A stretch of 64,000 nucleotides of DNA from Hallerella succinigenes. GTDB lineage: Bacteria; Fibrobacterota; Fibrobacteria; Fibrobacterales; Fibrobacteraceae. Numbering within the stretch: the stretch's first letter is position 1; each line of letters starts with the position of its first letter. Made by a program: the position numbers and the translations under genes. The stretch lies in contig NZ_PGEX01000001.1 in the NCBI RefSeq assembly GCF_002797675.1, forward strand, positions 1,860,001 to 1,924,000, read 5' to 3'. Below the pieces are notes generated by a model. It was not told where the DNA came from and did not search any database. It saw only the letters and a list, made by a program, of their open reading frames with translations. Below are positions 8,010-16,205 of this stretch, piece after piece.

Positions 8010-9305
8010 TTATTCCAAGATGCTTTCCTTGAGCAAGAAATCACATAATCCGATGTGGTAGATTCCGTTGTCATCGTACCAGGGCGAAAGTCCGTTCCGC
8101 GTGATGACGATTTTTTTGAAAGAGTTGCCGACAATATTGAAAGGTAAAAGTTCTGCACGTTCCTTTTCGGGGGTGTCCATGCGGTATGCGGATTGGATGT
8201 AGCATTGGGCGTTCCCGTAATTGACAACAAAGTCTATCTCTCTGGTTGATCGGACCGTTTTTCCGTTAGCGCCCTTGCTGAAACTTTCTAGAACTCCCAC
8301 ATCGACTGAATATCCCCTTTGCACCAGGTCGTTGAAAACGATGTTCTCCATGATGTGTGTTTCTTCGTTTTGTCGCATGTTCAGTCGGACATTTCTTAAT
8401 CCGACATCGACGCAGTAGAACTTGCTATTGGAATTGAAGTATTGCTTACCGCGGATGTCGTAGCGCTTCGCTTCCTTGAAGAGGAATGCGTTTTCCAGAT
8501 GTGACAGGTACGAGGCGACGGTGTTATTGTTTACCTTGTTGTCTTTGCGGTTCTGGTAGCGCGAATTGATGGTGTTCGCCAGTTTCGTCGAGTTTGTAAG
8601 GGAGCCGGTCGCAGAACAGATTTCATCGATAAGCGAACCCAGGAGTTCTTGGTCCCGGATTCTGTTTCTTTCCACGATGTCCTTTAGGTAGGTCTCTTCG
8701 AACAGGTTCTTGAGATAGGATATTTTTGATTCGGCAGAAGGTCTCGAAAGAATGAAGGGCATCCCGCCATAGAGCATGTATTCTTTCAGGGAATCTTCCT
8801 TGGAGCCGCCCTTTGCAGAATAAAATTCGCGGAAAGAAAGGGGATGGACCTTAACTTCATCGCCGCGTCCCCGAAATTCGGTCAAGACATCTTTCGACAG
8901 CATCTTGGAATTGCTGCCGGTAACATAGATATCCAAATTCTTTTTTGCGAGAAGTCCATTCAAAACATCGTAAAAGGTGATGTGGTCGCCCTCGACATCC
9001 CTGTTCTTGACTTTCTTGACAAGCTGGATTTCGTCGATGAAGATAAAGTAATCCTGGTCTTCCGAAATTTTCGACTTGATATATTCTGATAGTTTCAAGG
9101 GGTTGCGTAGGGAGGCAAAATCGGAATTGTCCAGCTGAATGCGGATGATTTGCCTATCCAGTATGCCTTCGCCAATGAGATGCCTGAAAAACAGGTCGAA
9201 AAGGAGTACGGACTTTCCGCAACGACGGACGCCCGTAATAATCTTGATGAGACCGTTCTGCTTACGGTCAATCAGTTTTTTCAAGTATATGGGCCGTTCA
9301 ATCAT
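8010..9305 (-). CDS. AAA ATPase with DUF4143 C-terminal domain (first copy)
   Basis: 431 residues. Walker A GVRRCGKS at 25-32, Walker B FIFIDEIQ at 87-94, then the DUF4143 region whose C-terminus (VRSTREIDFVV) keeps a D-containing nuclease-like strand. This family is widespread, often many copies per genome in anaerobes, and its function is largely unknown; it is linked to mobile and defence regions. Convergent with the SH3 gene; stand-alone transcription unit with a clear promoter (9329-9357). A second family member lies at 61929-63218 and a related ATPase fragment beside IS630 copy A. Confidence 0.85.
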   Translation of the reverse strand: MIERPIYLKKLIDRKQNGLIKIITGVRRCGKSVLLFDLFFRHLIGEGILDRQIIRIQLDNSDFASLRNPLKLSEYIKSKISEDQDYFIFIDEIQLVKKVKNRDVEGDHITFYDVLNGLLAKKNLDIYVTGSNSKMLSKDVLTEFRGRGDEVKVHPLSFREFYSAKGGSKEDSLKEYMLYGGMPFILSRPSAESKISYLKNLFEETYLKDIVERNRIRDQELLGSLIDEICSATGSLTNSTKLANTINSRYQNRKDNKVNNNTVASYLSHLENAFLFKEAKRYDIRGKQYFNSNSKFYCVDVGLRNVRLNMRQNEETHIMENIVFNDLVQRGYSVDVGVLESFSKGANGKTVRSTREIDFVVNYGNAQCYIQSAYRMDTPEKERAELLPFNIVGNSFKKIVITRNGLSPWYDDNGIYHIGLCDFLLKESILE

Positions 9306-9328
9306 ATTGGTCGCTTCTTTTAGAGATA

Positions 9329-9357
9329 AATATAAATAATTTATTGTTTAAATGCAA
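9329..9357 (-). promoter_or_regulatory. Promoter of the DUF4143 ATPase
   Basis: On the minus strand TTGCAT, 17-bp spacer, TATATT, with the ATG 23 bp further on. The same TTGnnn-N16/17-TATATT arrangement recurs at several genes in the window. Confidence 0.6.
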
Positions 9358-9579
9358 GTTTTATTTGTAAAATATGTGACTAGACACAAGTTTTATAAAC
9401 TTATCGTGTGTTTTTTAAATATGCCTATTTTTGCTGCCTAAACTCCATGTCAGGGCAAAAAAACGCCAAAAGTGTAAAAAAATGCCAAAATTTCAAAAAA
9501 ACTTGACATTGTTTTTTTTTGTTTACATTTGGTGCAAAATACTTTAGTTAGTTAATGAAAAAGCTGGTAGATTCCTTTT

Positions 9580-10092
9580 ATGATGCTTTGTTCGCATTGT
9601 AATAAAACGTTGAATGACAACTTGAAGTTTTGCACCGCTTGTGGAAGGCCTGTTTATGCAGACCTGAAAGAAAAGTTTGGCTTCGGACGTTTTGTTTATT
9701 TGAACATATATGCGTTTCTTTTGCTTGCTAGTTCAATTTCTGTTCTTTGTATTCCTGGCTATAAGATATCGTTATTCTTGTACGTTCTTCAAATTTTTTT
9801 ATCGATATATCTTTTGAAAACGTGTCGTCAACTCTTTTCAACTTGGCAAGATAAGAAACGTAAGTATTTTCTGCTAGTCCAAAGGAATCGGATAAAATTT
9901 TGTGCATATTCCTTTGAAAAATTTATGAAGGCCCCTTGTGGACGATTGCTGACAAGGGTGGTTTTAAAGGATATCCGTCAAAGCGGACGATATGCTTATT
10001 TGAAAAAGAGGTATTGTAGCTCCTTTTGGAGTCAATTTAGTTTTTTCTTCAAAACAAAAACAACAATCACAATTTATAAAAAATATTATTAG
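9580..10092 (+). CDS. Zinc-ribbon membrane protein, 3' end probably altered by IS insertion
   Basis: 170 residues. N-terminal CSHC(x15)CTAC is a zinc-ribbon of the kind found at the start of many small bacterial membrane proteins, followed by two membrane helices (about 41-60 and 65-83) and a basic C-terminal tail. The TAG stop at 10090-10092 spans the terminal inverted repeat of the deleted IS4-type element, so the present C-terminus (…TIYKKYY) is partly made by the insertion and the original gene was probably longer. ATG 9580 and ATG 9583 are both possible starts. The upstream 270 bp is AT-rich; TTGACA at 9503-9508 may be its -35 box. Function unknown. Confidence 0.65.
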   Translation: MMLCSHCNKTLNDNLKFCTACGRPVYADLKEKFGFGRFVYLNIYAFLLLASSISVLCIPGYKISLFLYVLQIFLSIYLLKTCRQLFSTWQDKKRKYFLLVQRNRIKFCAYSFEKFMKAPCGRLLTRVVLKDIRQSGRYAYLKKRYCSSFWSQFSFFFKTKTTITIYKKYY

Positions 10093-10980
10093 TGTCCGGG
10101 TAAATCGTTGAAAACGCCTAGGCCCTAGAATTCGTACGCTCTAAACTTTTATTTTGCCGTTGCAAGCCCCTCCCTAAAAAAACGGATGTTATGGCGGGCC
10201 GGGCGAATGCTGCATCATCGTAGCCAGCCCTGAAAAACTCCAGTGCCGTTTAAGTCCGCGCTGCACAAGCGTCAGGAGCAGATTCGCGATGAGCGTTATC
10301 CAGATTTGGATCTTGATCGAGGTCGAGGCTGTTCGTCAAGAGCTGGACTTCCTGCTCCTTGCATCCCCTTCCGGATGTCTTGGTTTCAACATACGAAACG
10401 ATCCTGGCCCTGTGCGTCGTGCCGTCCTTGTGAAAGACGACTTCCTTAACGGATTTTTTCCGAATTTCCCGTCGTCAAGCAGGAGGCTTTCGGAGACGGT
10501 TTCATAGGTCAGGTTCTTCTTCATTTTGGTTACGTAAGTCACGCCACGCCGTGTCAGTTCCTCGAACTTTTCATAGTCGATGTAGGCGCGGTCCATGGCA
10601 AGCACGTCGCCATCGTCAAAGTTCGCGGGCTTCAGCATGAAACTGTTGTCTCCAAAGATCGAGTCGCTCCTTTTTGCGTTGGCGTCCCCCAGCGTGCTCC
10701 GCTTTGGTACGAGCCCATTTGCAGATGCGTCCACGTGTCAAAAGACTTCCTGTAACGTTCTCCGCCAGATTCCGTGCTGATCTTGAGGACTTCGTCCCTG
10801 TCAAGATACTTGCAGAGTTGCGCGAAGACCGGCTGTCCGGTAAAAAATGTACTTTTGACCATAGCGTTTTGTTTTTGTTTGTTTTGTGGTAATTACAAAG
10901 TAAAAACAAAACGGGCGGGTTCTTCGTCTGAGGATCCTGCCATTTTTATTTTTGGCTATATTTTTACCGGACACTAATAA
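10086..10980 (-). mobile_element. Internally deleted IS4-type element with both ends intact
   Basis: Ends read TTATTAGTGTCCGGGTAAA and, inverted, TTATTAGTGTCCGGTAAAA. Between them the minus strand carries broken pieces of an IS4-family DDE transposase: N-terminal YLDRDEVLKISTESGG near 10800, then PKRSTLGDANAKR, then after a jump SFMLKPANF…DVLAMDRAYIDYEKF…GVTYVTKMKKN near 10500-10640. The parts are in different frames and most of the catalytic core between 'DANAKR' and 'SFML' is missing. So it is a non-autonomous, MITE-like derivative that could only move with a helper transposase. It supplies the stop codon of the gene to its left and abuts the palindromes of the operon to its right. Confidence 0.8.
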
Positions 10981-10997
10981 TTTAAGCCAAACGTCTG

Positions 10998-11055
10998 GTA
11001 CACAAACTTGTGGACCACAACTTTGTGTACTTTTTGGTACACAGCATTGTGTACC
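10998..11055. promoter_or_regulatory. Two palindromic operator-like sites upstream of the ATPase + SEC-C operon
   Basis: 10998-11030 is a 33-bp near-perfect palindrome (15 of 16 pairs, arms GTACACAAA / TTTGTGTAC around TTGTGGACCACAA). 11036-11055 is GGTACACAGCATTGTGTACC with 8-bp arms. Both share the half-site GTACACA. The second overlaps the -35 box at 11047. The first is followed by TTTTT and could also terminate transcription. Confidence 0.7.
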
Positions 11056-11075
11056 GACGAAAAATAATGTATATT
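11047..11075 (+). promoter_or_regulatory. Promoter of the ATPase + SEC-C operon
   Basis: TTGTGT (11047-11052), 17 bp, TATATT (11070-11075), then CGGAGG just before ATG 11092. The -35 box lies inside the right arm of the second palindrome, a typical repressor-site position. Confidence 0.65.
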
Positions 11076-11091
11076 CTAGGCGGAGGTTCCC

Positions 11092-12210
11092 ATGAACGAC
11101 GCTTTTATATATGGTTATGCGGTTGAGGGCGAAAACTTTACGGATCGCAAAGCCGAGACCAAAAGGCTCAAGGCGAATTTTGAGCATGGGGTAAACACCT
11201 TGCTTATCTCTAATCGCCGTATCGGCAAGACATCTCTGGTTCGCCATGTCGGCCGCTTGGTGAATCCGAAAAAGGCCCTCGTCGTTTATTTGGACATTTT
11301 TGATTGCCGCAGTGAATACGATTTCTACAATAAACTTGCGACCGCGGTCTTGCAGCAGACTTCGTCAAAGATTGATTCTATCCTGCAAAATGCGAAGAAT
11401 TTTTTGAGCCGGGTTTCGCCTAAAATCAGCATGGGGCCGGATCCGACGTCTGAATTTTCGCTTTCGCTGGGTATCACTCCGAAGGAATACGCTCCCGAGC
11501 AAATTTTGGAATTAGCCGAAAGGATCGCAAAAAAGCAAAAGAAACGCATCGTTGTTTGCATCGACGAGTTTCAGCAGATAGGCGAGTTTCCGGATTCAAT
11601 CTCGGTTCAGAAAAGGCTTCGCGGTGCATGGCAGTTGCAGCAGAACGTTTCGTATTGTCTGTTGGGCAGCAAAAAGCACCTGCTCACAAACATCTTCCAG
11701 AACAAGAGCATGCCATTCTATCAGTTTGGCGACGCGATTTACCTGGGGGTCATTTCTACTGAAAATTGGGTTCCCTTTATCTGCGATAAGTTCAAGAAAC
11801 ATGGACTTCGTATCGACAAGGAACAGGCTTCAAGAATTTGTGGCGAAGTGGAAAATTATTCTTCTTACGTGCAACAGCTTGCCTGGCTGGTAATGTTGCA
11901 CACGGAACGCGAAGTTACTTCTGAAATAATTGATACCGCCATGAATGAACTTATCGCCCAGAACGCGGCGCTCTTTATGCAGCAGACAGAGGGGCTTTCC
12001 AGTTACCAGATGAACATGCTCCGGGCGATTGCCGCGGGGATTCATAATGGATTCTTATCGCAGGAGGTGCTGGAGACCTATCGCCTCGGGACTAAATCGA
12101 ATATTCCCCGAATAAAGAAGGCCCTGATAGACCGAGATATAGTAGAACAGCGTGAAACGGGTCTCTATATCAGCGACCCCATATTCAACAAGTGGTTCAG
12201 GAGATTTTAA
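11092..12210 (+). CDS. Archaeal-type / Orc1-like AAA ATPase
   Basis: 372 residues. N-terminal FTDRKAETKRL lead-in, Walker A NRRIGKTS at 41-48, Walker B VVCIDEFQQ near 154-162, and a C-terminal winged-helix-like region (QMNMLRAIAAG…LGTKSNIPRIKKALID…). This matches the family of AAA ATPases seen mostly in archaea and anaerobic bacteria, typically of unknown function and often in mobile or defence regions. Strong GGAGG site at the ATG. Followed after 3 bp by the SEC-C gene, so the two form an operon under the palindromic sites. Inferred: NTP-driven sensor; partner function unknown. Confidence 0.8.
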   Translation: MNDAFIYGYAVEGENFTDRKAETKRLKANFEHGVNTLLISNRRIGKTSLVRHVGRLVNPKKALVVYLDIFDCRSEYDFYNKLATAVLQQTSSKIDSILQNAKNFLSRVSPKISMGPDPTSEFSLSLGITPKEYAPEQILELAERIAKKQKKRIVVCIDEFQQIGEFPDSISVQKRLRGAWQLQQNVSYCLLGSKKHLLTNIFQNKSMPFYQFGDAIYLGVISTENWVPFICDKFKKHGLRIDKEQASRICGEVENYSSYVQQLAWLVMLHTEREVTSEIIDTAMNELIAQNAALFMQQTEGLSSYQMNMLRAIAAGIHNGFLSQEVLETYRLGTKSNIPRIKKALIDRDIVEQRETGLYISDPIFNKWFRRF

Positions 12211-12213
12211 GAA

Positions 12214-13449
12214 ATGAACATCAATTCTCTGCCGAAACAATATCGTAGCCGTTTACTCCGTGAAACGAACTGCATCCACAAAGAACCGATTCCGTTTAAG
12301 ACTCTTGCAAAACTTCTGAATGCTTGCCCAAAGGATTCCGTCCAGGATATTCATTTCTGCACGACGCCGGAACTAGAAAAAGACGAGGCTTGCGAAGAAC
12401 AATTGCGCAAGGCCGAGTACATCGAAATCCTTAAAAAGCGAATTCCCAAAATATTCGAGAGCTTTGTCAAGTATTCCGGTGAATTTGAATATTCGCTGTT
12501 CTTGGACCTTATGTTTGATGAATACGCGAATAACGCTCCCTTCAAGGAAATGTTCCCGGAAGGTTATCCTGCAAAATTCAACTTTCTGAACATCGACGAA
12601 CGCGTGTTCAAGTTCGTGGAACAGAATTTGTCTATTGGGTTTATGTTCCTTTTTGGAACGGATGAAGACCACTTGACATTGGTTGTTCCTGAGGAATTTC
12701 TTGAAATTGTGGATGGAACAAAACGGTCTATGGCTGGGTTCCATGACTATTGCAAGGTTTACGCCAATCTTTATGGCGTCTGCAATCCCGAAACCGTCAT
12801 CAGCAAGTGGAACATGGACCATGTCGACCGCACCCTGACCAAGAAACAAGGCGTTGCGGCAATCAACGAGTGCAGTTTGTTTACCCGTTATTTTATAAAT
12901 TATGGCGTGTGCCTTTGCACTTGGAGTGTCGAAACATCTGTAGCGATTGAGCACATTATTGAAGAACGTAAGATCCATCGCCCCTACAGGCCGACCGATG
13001 AGGAATTTAACGAGTGGCTTGACTATACGGATGATATCAATGAAAATCTTGCGGAATTCAAGACCATCCGCGATCATTTTAAAAGATATTCGGATAAGCC
13101 CGCCTCTGCTGATTTTGATGCGCACTGCCTTCTGGACGATTTGCGCATAGGACTGCAACATCCTGCTGCAATTATTGAAAGGTATCGTCTGCAAATCGGC
13201 TTTACCCGTATCGATATGGATAAGATTACGCCTATTATCAGTGCCATTATGGAACTGAACAACAAGGCTAGGCTTTGGGTTACTTACGGAAATGCTCCAG
13301 ATGAATTGTCTTCGTCTCAAGAAAGCTGCTTTGGAATGAAGCAGAATATCGCCGTTGTTCGCTCGACGCCGAAAGTGGGGCGCAATGATCCTTGCCCTTG
13401 TGGTAGCGGCCTCAAGTACAAGAAGTGCTGCGGCAAAATGGTGAATTAG
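12214..13449 (+). CDS. SEC-C motif protein with unknown N-terminal domain
   Basis: 411 residues. The C-terminus has [19 protein letters not shown], the zinc-binding SEC-C motif also found at the end of SecA, usually a protein- or nucleotide-binding module. The preceding ~370 residues are acidic, aromatic-rich and soluble, with no motif I recognise. The gene starts 3 bp after the ATPase stop. Solo SEC-C proteins with long novel domains occur near defence and toxin genes, but nothing in this sequence proves such a role. Confidence 0.75.
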   Translation: MNINSLPKQYRSRLLRETNCIHKEPIPFKTLAKLLNACPKDSVQDIHFCTTPELEKDEACEEQLRKAEYIEILKKRIPKIFESFVKYSGEFEYSLFLDLMFDEYANNAPFKEMFPEGYPAKFNFLNIDERVFKFVEQNLSIGFMFLFGTDEDHLTLVVPEEFLEIVDGTKRSMAGFHDYCKVYANLYGVCNPETVISKWNMDHVDRTLTKKQGVAAINECSLFTRYFINYGVCLCTWSVETSVAIEHIIEERKIHRPYRPTDEEFNEWLDYTDDINENLAEFKTIRDHFKRYSDKPASADFDAHCLLDDLRIGLQHPAAIIERYRLQIGFTRIDMDKITPIISAIMELNNKARLWVTYGNAPDELSSSQESCFGMKQNIAVVRSTPKVGRNDPCPCGSGLKYKKCCGKMVN

Positions 13450-13562
13450 ACCCTTCCTTCATGAACCCGAACGGAATGAGCTTCTTGACAAGGAGTTTCT
13501 TGCCGTTGAATTGTTCTTCGATGCCTGTCACAATCGAAAAGATAGATGAATTTATTTACGGC

Positions 13563-14066
13563 TCAGTTAGAAACAGCGACTTCCCGGCGTGCGTCGCGGT
13601 ACTTGTGCAGGCCTAGCATCACGCGACGGGCAATCGGCTGCGCGATCAAGATTTCTACGGCAAGCGAAATGGCAAAGTTGCGGGGCCACTTGTAAAAGAA
13701 GTTCACGATGGGTTCCGTCGTAATTTCGCGATTTCCGACCCAGGTGCCTACAATCGTCAAGATGATGGACATCAGGAAAACCGTGCACATGATGTTGAGG
13801 GTAATCACCGCGTGGAAGCTGTCGCCTTCCTGCGTGAGTCTTGATGTCAGGAACGCCGCAGGCTTGTATGTGACAAGCACCGTCGCGATGACGCACGGCC
13901 AAAGAATCGGCATAATCGGGAATACATGCGCCCAGCTTTCCATGCTAAAGCCCATCTCGAAACAGGTGATGAGCGGCGCGATGATGTTCATCGAGATAAT
14001 CGAAAGCGTCACGAGAAATAGGGTGAATTCGCGTTTGCCGCGCGGGAGTTTCATGTAAAAGTCCAT
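13563..14066 (-). CDS. DUF2798 membrane protein
   Basis: 167 residues from ATG 14066, which has AGAGGT 4-9 nt upstream; the longer frame to 14111 lacks such a site. Four hydrophobic helices in two similar halves; the end RNFAISLAVEILIAQPIAR is characteristic of DUF2798 proteins. These are small integral membrane proteins of unknown function, often beside MFS or multidrug transporters. Here the dead MFS gene lies just upstream and diverges, which fits that association. Confidence 0.75.
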   Translation of the reverse strand: MDFYMKLPRGKREFTLFLVTLSIISMNIIAPLITCFEMGFSMESWAHVFPIMPILWPCVIATVLVTYKPAAFLTSRLTQEGDSFHAVITLNIMCTVFLMSIILTIVGTWVGNREITTEPIVNFFYKWPRNFAISLAVEILIAQPIARRVMLGLHKYRDARREVAVSN

Positions 14067-14199
14067 TTTAACCTCTTTTGTTGCGGGCCCTGCGCAATAA
14101 AAAAGGCGCAAAACCCTGATGTTTGAGTTTCACGCTGAACCATTATACGCAATGAAATTTCGTGCCCATAAATAAAATTTTTTTTTGGCTTTGTCAAGA

Positions 14200-14596
14200 A
14201 CTTGCCAACGGAAAATTTTTTCCTAAATCCGCTTGCGAAATCAACGTGTAGCGGTCCCGTCCTCACCAAGTTCCTTGCGATGGTGAACGCTGTGAACGGA
14301 GTTGCCCCGATTATAGCCCCGGTGCTAGGCGGATTCTTGCTGAATTTCATGAGCTGGAAGGGAACTTTTGCGCTGAATACCGTTTTCACGAGCATTGGTT
14401 GCGCGTTGTCGGGTAAAGTCGGCAACGAATACAAGGCTCTGAAAATCGCGGGCACGGGAATGTTCGGTTCATGTTCAATATGAGCCAGCTTCCCGCAACG
14501 GCCTTGGCATTGAACGCTGAGCGTACAAATGCAGGTACCGCTGCAACGGCCATCGGTTCACTATGCGCAAAAGGCATAGTGAGTCATAGCAAATAA
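14200..14596 (+). pseudogene. Bcr/CflA-type MFS drug transporter remnant
   Basis: An open stretch with FLAMVNAVNGVAPIIAPVLGG (about 14265-14330) and LLNFMSWKGTFALN matches the middle of Bcr/CflA/DHA1 efflux proteins. After an internal deletion and frame change the C-terminal end reads MSQLPATALALNAERTNAG and stops at 14594-14596. The first ~100 and much of the second half of the protein are missing, so the gene is dead. Confidence 0.75.
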
Positions 14597-14635
14597 GTAT
14601 TTTGAATTGCTAGCACAATTATTTATTTTGTGTGT

Positions 14636-15073
14636 ATGCGAAACATCGTACTTGTAGCGTTGTTCTTTCTCGTGGCCTGCAGCGATGCCAGTTCATCATT
14701 AAAAGTGGGTGAGGCTACCGTGAAACTCAAAATCCATGTGAACGACACCACCTTCACGGCAACGCTCGAAGAAAATTCCTCCGCCAAGGCCTTCGCCGAA
14801 TTCCTTGCGCAGGGCGACCTCACGCTCGACATGCACGACTACGGCAGTTTCGAGAAGGTGGCCGACCTGCCACGCAGTTTTCCGCGTAACGACAAGCAAA
14901 TCGACACCGATGCAGGCGACATCATCCTTTACCAGGGCAATTCCATCACCATCTACTACGACAAGAATTCCTGGAACTTTACGCGCCTCGCCCGTATCGA
15001 CAACGTGAACAAGAAACGCCTCCAGCAGATTCTCGGTAAAGGGAACGTGAAGGCGACTTTCTCGGTGGAATAA
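14636..15073 (+). CDS. Cyclophilin-like lipoprotein
   Basis: 145 residues from ATG 14636. Signal peptide ends in a lipobox, FFLVAC at residues 10-15, so it is probably anchored in a membrane. The mature part (KIHVNDTTFTATLEENSSAKAF … LTLDMHDYGSFEKVADL … GDIILYQGNSITIYYDKNSW) fits the cyclophilin-like beta-barrel (DUF/Cyclophil_like2 group) that lacks known prolyl isomerase residues. Substrate unknown. Stand-alone gene upstream of the arsenic operon. Confidence 0.75.
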   Translation: MRNIVLVALFFLVACSDASSSLKVGEATVKLKIHVNDTTFTATLEENSSAKAFAEFLAQGDLTLDMHDYGSFEKVADLPRSFPRNDKQIDTDAGDIILYQGNSITIYYDKNSWNFTRLARIDNVNKKRLQQILGKGNVKATFSVE

Positions 15074-15113
15074 ACGTTTTCTTGTCTCCTCAAGAAAAAA
15101 AACAATAATTCCC

Positions 15114-15150
15114 TTGCTTTTCAAAAATAATGTTTGTATATTTACGAACA
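15114..15150 (+). promoter_or_regulatory. arsR promoter with ArsR-type operator
   Basis: TTGCTT (15114-15119), 17 bp, TATATT (15137-15142). The -10 box is embedded in TGTTTGT-N6-ACGAACA (15131-15150), an inverted repeat that recurs at 15510-15529, so ArsR probably represses its own promoter. Confidence 0.7.
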
Positions 15151-15166
15151 ATAAACAGGAACCGAA

Positions 15167-15493
15167 ATGGCCCAAAAGAGCAAATACTGTGAAGAAACAG
15201 AGATCTTGGCGAGGTATGCCAAGGCATTGGCGCATCCCGCACGCGTAAGTATCATGCAGTTCTTGGCCAAGCGCAATACCTGTTATTTTGGCGATATCCA
15301 CGAAGAATTGCCCATTGCGAAGGCCACGGTTAGCCAGCATTTAAAGGAGCTAAAAGAGACCGGTTTGATCCAGGGTGAAATCGAAACGCCCAAGGTCAAG
15401 TACTGTATAAACAAAAAAAACTGGAAAAATGCCCAGGCATTGTTCAGTGATTTTTTCAATAAAGATTTTTGCGATAGGGAATGCGGATGCTAA
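15167..15493 (+). CDS. arsR: ArsR-family metalloregulator
   Basis: 108 residues. Winged-helix core with [16 protein letters not shown], recognition helix [16 protein letters not shown], and Cys residues at 8, 45 (RNTCYFGDI) and a C-terminal trio C102/C106/C108 (FCDRECGC). The classical ELCVCDL arsenite motif is absent, so arsenite is probably bound by a different cysteine set, as known for several atypical ArsR proteins. First gene of the arsenic operon; flanked on both sides by the same operator. Confidence 0.88.
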   Translation: MAQKSKYCEETEILARYAKALAHPARVSIMQFLAKRNTCYFGDIHEELPIAKATVSQHLKELKETGLIQGEIETPKVKYCINKKNWKNAQALFSDFFNKDFCDRECGC

Positions 15494-15509
15494 AAAATTT
15501 TGCCATATA

Positions 15510-15529
15510 TGTTCGTTGTTCTACGAACT
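15510..15529. promoter_or_regulatory. Second ArsR-type operator
   Basis: TGTTCGT-N6-ACGAACT has the same arms and 6-bp spacer as the site over the arsR promoter. It lies between arsR and the thioredoxin gene, so it may control an internal promoter for the resistance genes. Confidence 0.65.
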
Positions 15530-15549
15530 ACAAACAAAAAAGAGGAAAA

Positions 15550-15789
15550 ATGAAAAACATAAAAATACTCATGAGCCGGTGTGGCTGTAACATTGCTTTC
15601 GCCGAATCTGTTGAAAAAATCGTTAAGGAATCGGGCCTAGAAGCTTCGGTCTCCCGCATTGATGATGTTGTCCAAATGCTTCCGTACAATGTCATGACAT
15701 TACCCGCGCTTGTTGTCGATGAACGGCTTGTGTCCACAGGTAAAATTAGCGAAGATAAAATAAAAGAACTTATCAAAGGTGAAATATGA
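15550..15789 (+). CDS. Small thioredoxin-like redox protein
   Basis: 79 residues from ATG 15550, with AGAGG 5-9 nt upstream; the longer frame back to 15481 overlaps the operator and is unlikely. CGC near the N-terminus (RCGCNIAFAE) takes the place of the thioredoxin CxxC, and MTLPALVVDERLV gives the cis-proline loop. This is the 'redox-active disulfide protein 2' type found beside ArsP/permease genes. It may supply electrons to arsenate reductase or hand thiols to the permease. Overlaps arsC by 4 bp. Confidence 0.8.
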   Translation: MKNIKILMSRCGCNIAFAESVEKIVKESGLEASVSRIDDVVQMLPYNVMTLPALVVDERLVSTGKISEDKIKELIKGEI

Positions 15790-16205
15790 AGATACTCTTT
15801 CTTTGTACAGGCAACAGGTGCCGTAGTCAAATGGCCGAAGGATTTCTCAAGGCTCTGGATTCGTCGTTGACCGTATGTTCTGCAGGAACGTTTCCGGCAA
15901 AGAACGTGCATCCGACTGCAATCGAAGTGATGAAGGAACGAGGGGTTGACATTTCCCTTAATAAGCCCAAAAATGTATCGCAGTACCTTGATACATCGTG
16001 GGACAACGTTGTCACCGTCTGCGACAAGGCGAAAGAAAGTTGTCCGTTTTTTTTGGGGGGCGTCAAGAACAGAATTCATCTTGGCTTTGATGATCCTGAC
16101 GCGTTCAGAGGAACAAAAACCGAAATTCTGCAGGAATTTCGTCGTGTAAGGGATGAAATCGACATGGCTGTAAGGACTTTCTATGATACAATCATTCGCC
16201 GATAA
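15786..16205 (+). CDS. arsC: Arsenate reductase, low-molecular-weight phosphatase type
   Basis: 139 residues. P-loop CTGNRCRS (7-14) is the CX5R signature; further cysteines C78 and C85 lie in TVCDKAKESC, fitting the thioredoxin-linked mechanism that reduces arsenate to arsenite through a disulfide cascade. DDPDAFRG carries the general-acid aspartate of this family. Starts ATGA overlapping the thioredoxin gene, and its end overlaps the permease start by 23 bp, so the three are tightly coupled. Confidence 0.93.
   Translation: MKILFLCTGNRCRSQMAEGFLKALDSSLTVCSAGTFPAKNVHPTAIEVMKERGVDISLNKPKNVSQYLDTSWDNVVTVCDKAKESCPFFLGGVKNRIHLGFDDPDAFRGTKTEILQEFRRVRDEIDMAVRTFYDTIIRR

Noticed and set aside
10801-11247. 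Minus-strand frame over the palindromes and ATPase start
   Set aside because: It runs antisense through the promoter, palindromes and IS end; no ribosome site.
14560-14582. CACTATGC…GCATAGTG hairpin as a terminator
   Set aside because: No T-run follows and it lies inside the MFS remnant, so it is more likely chance.
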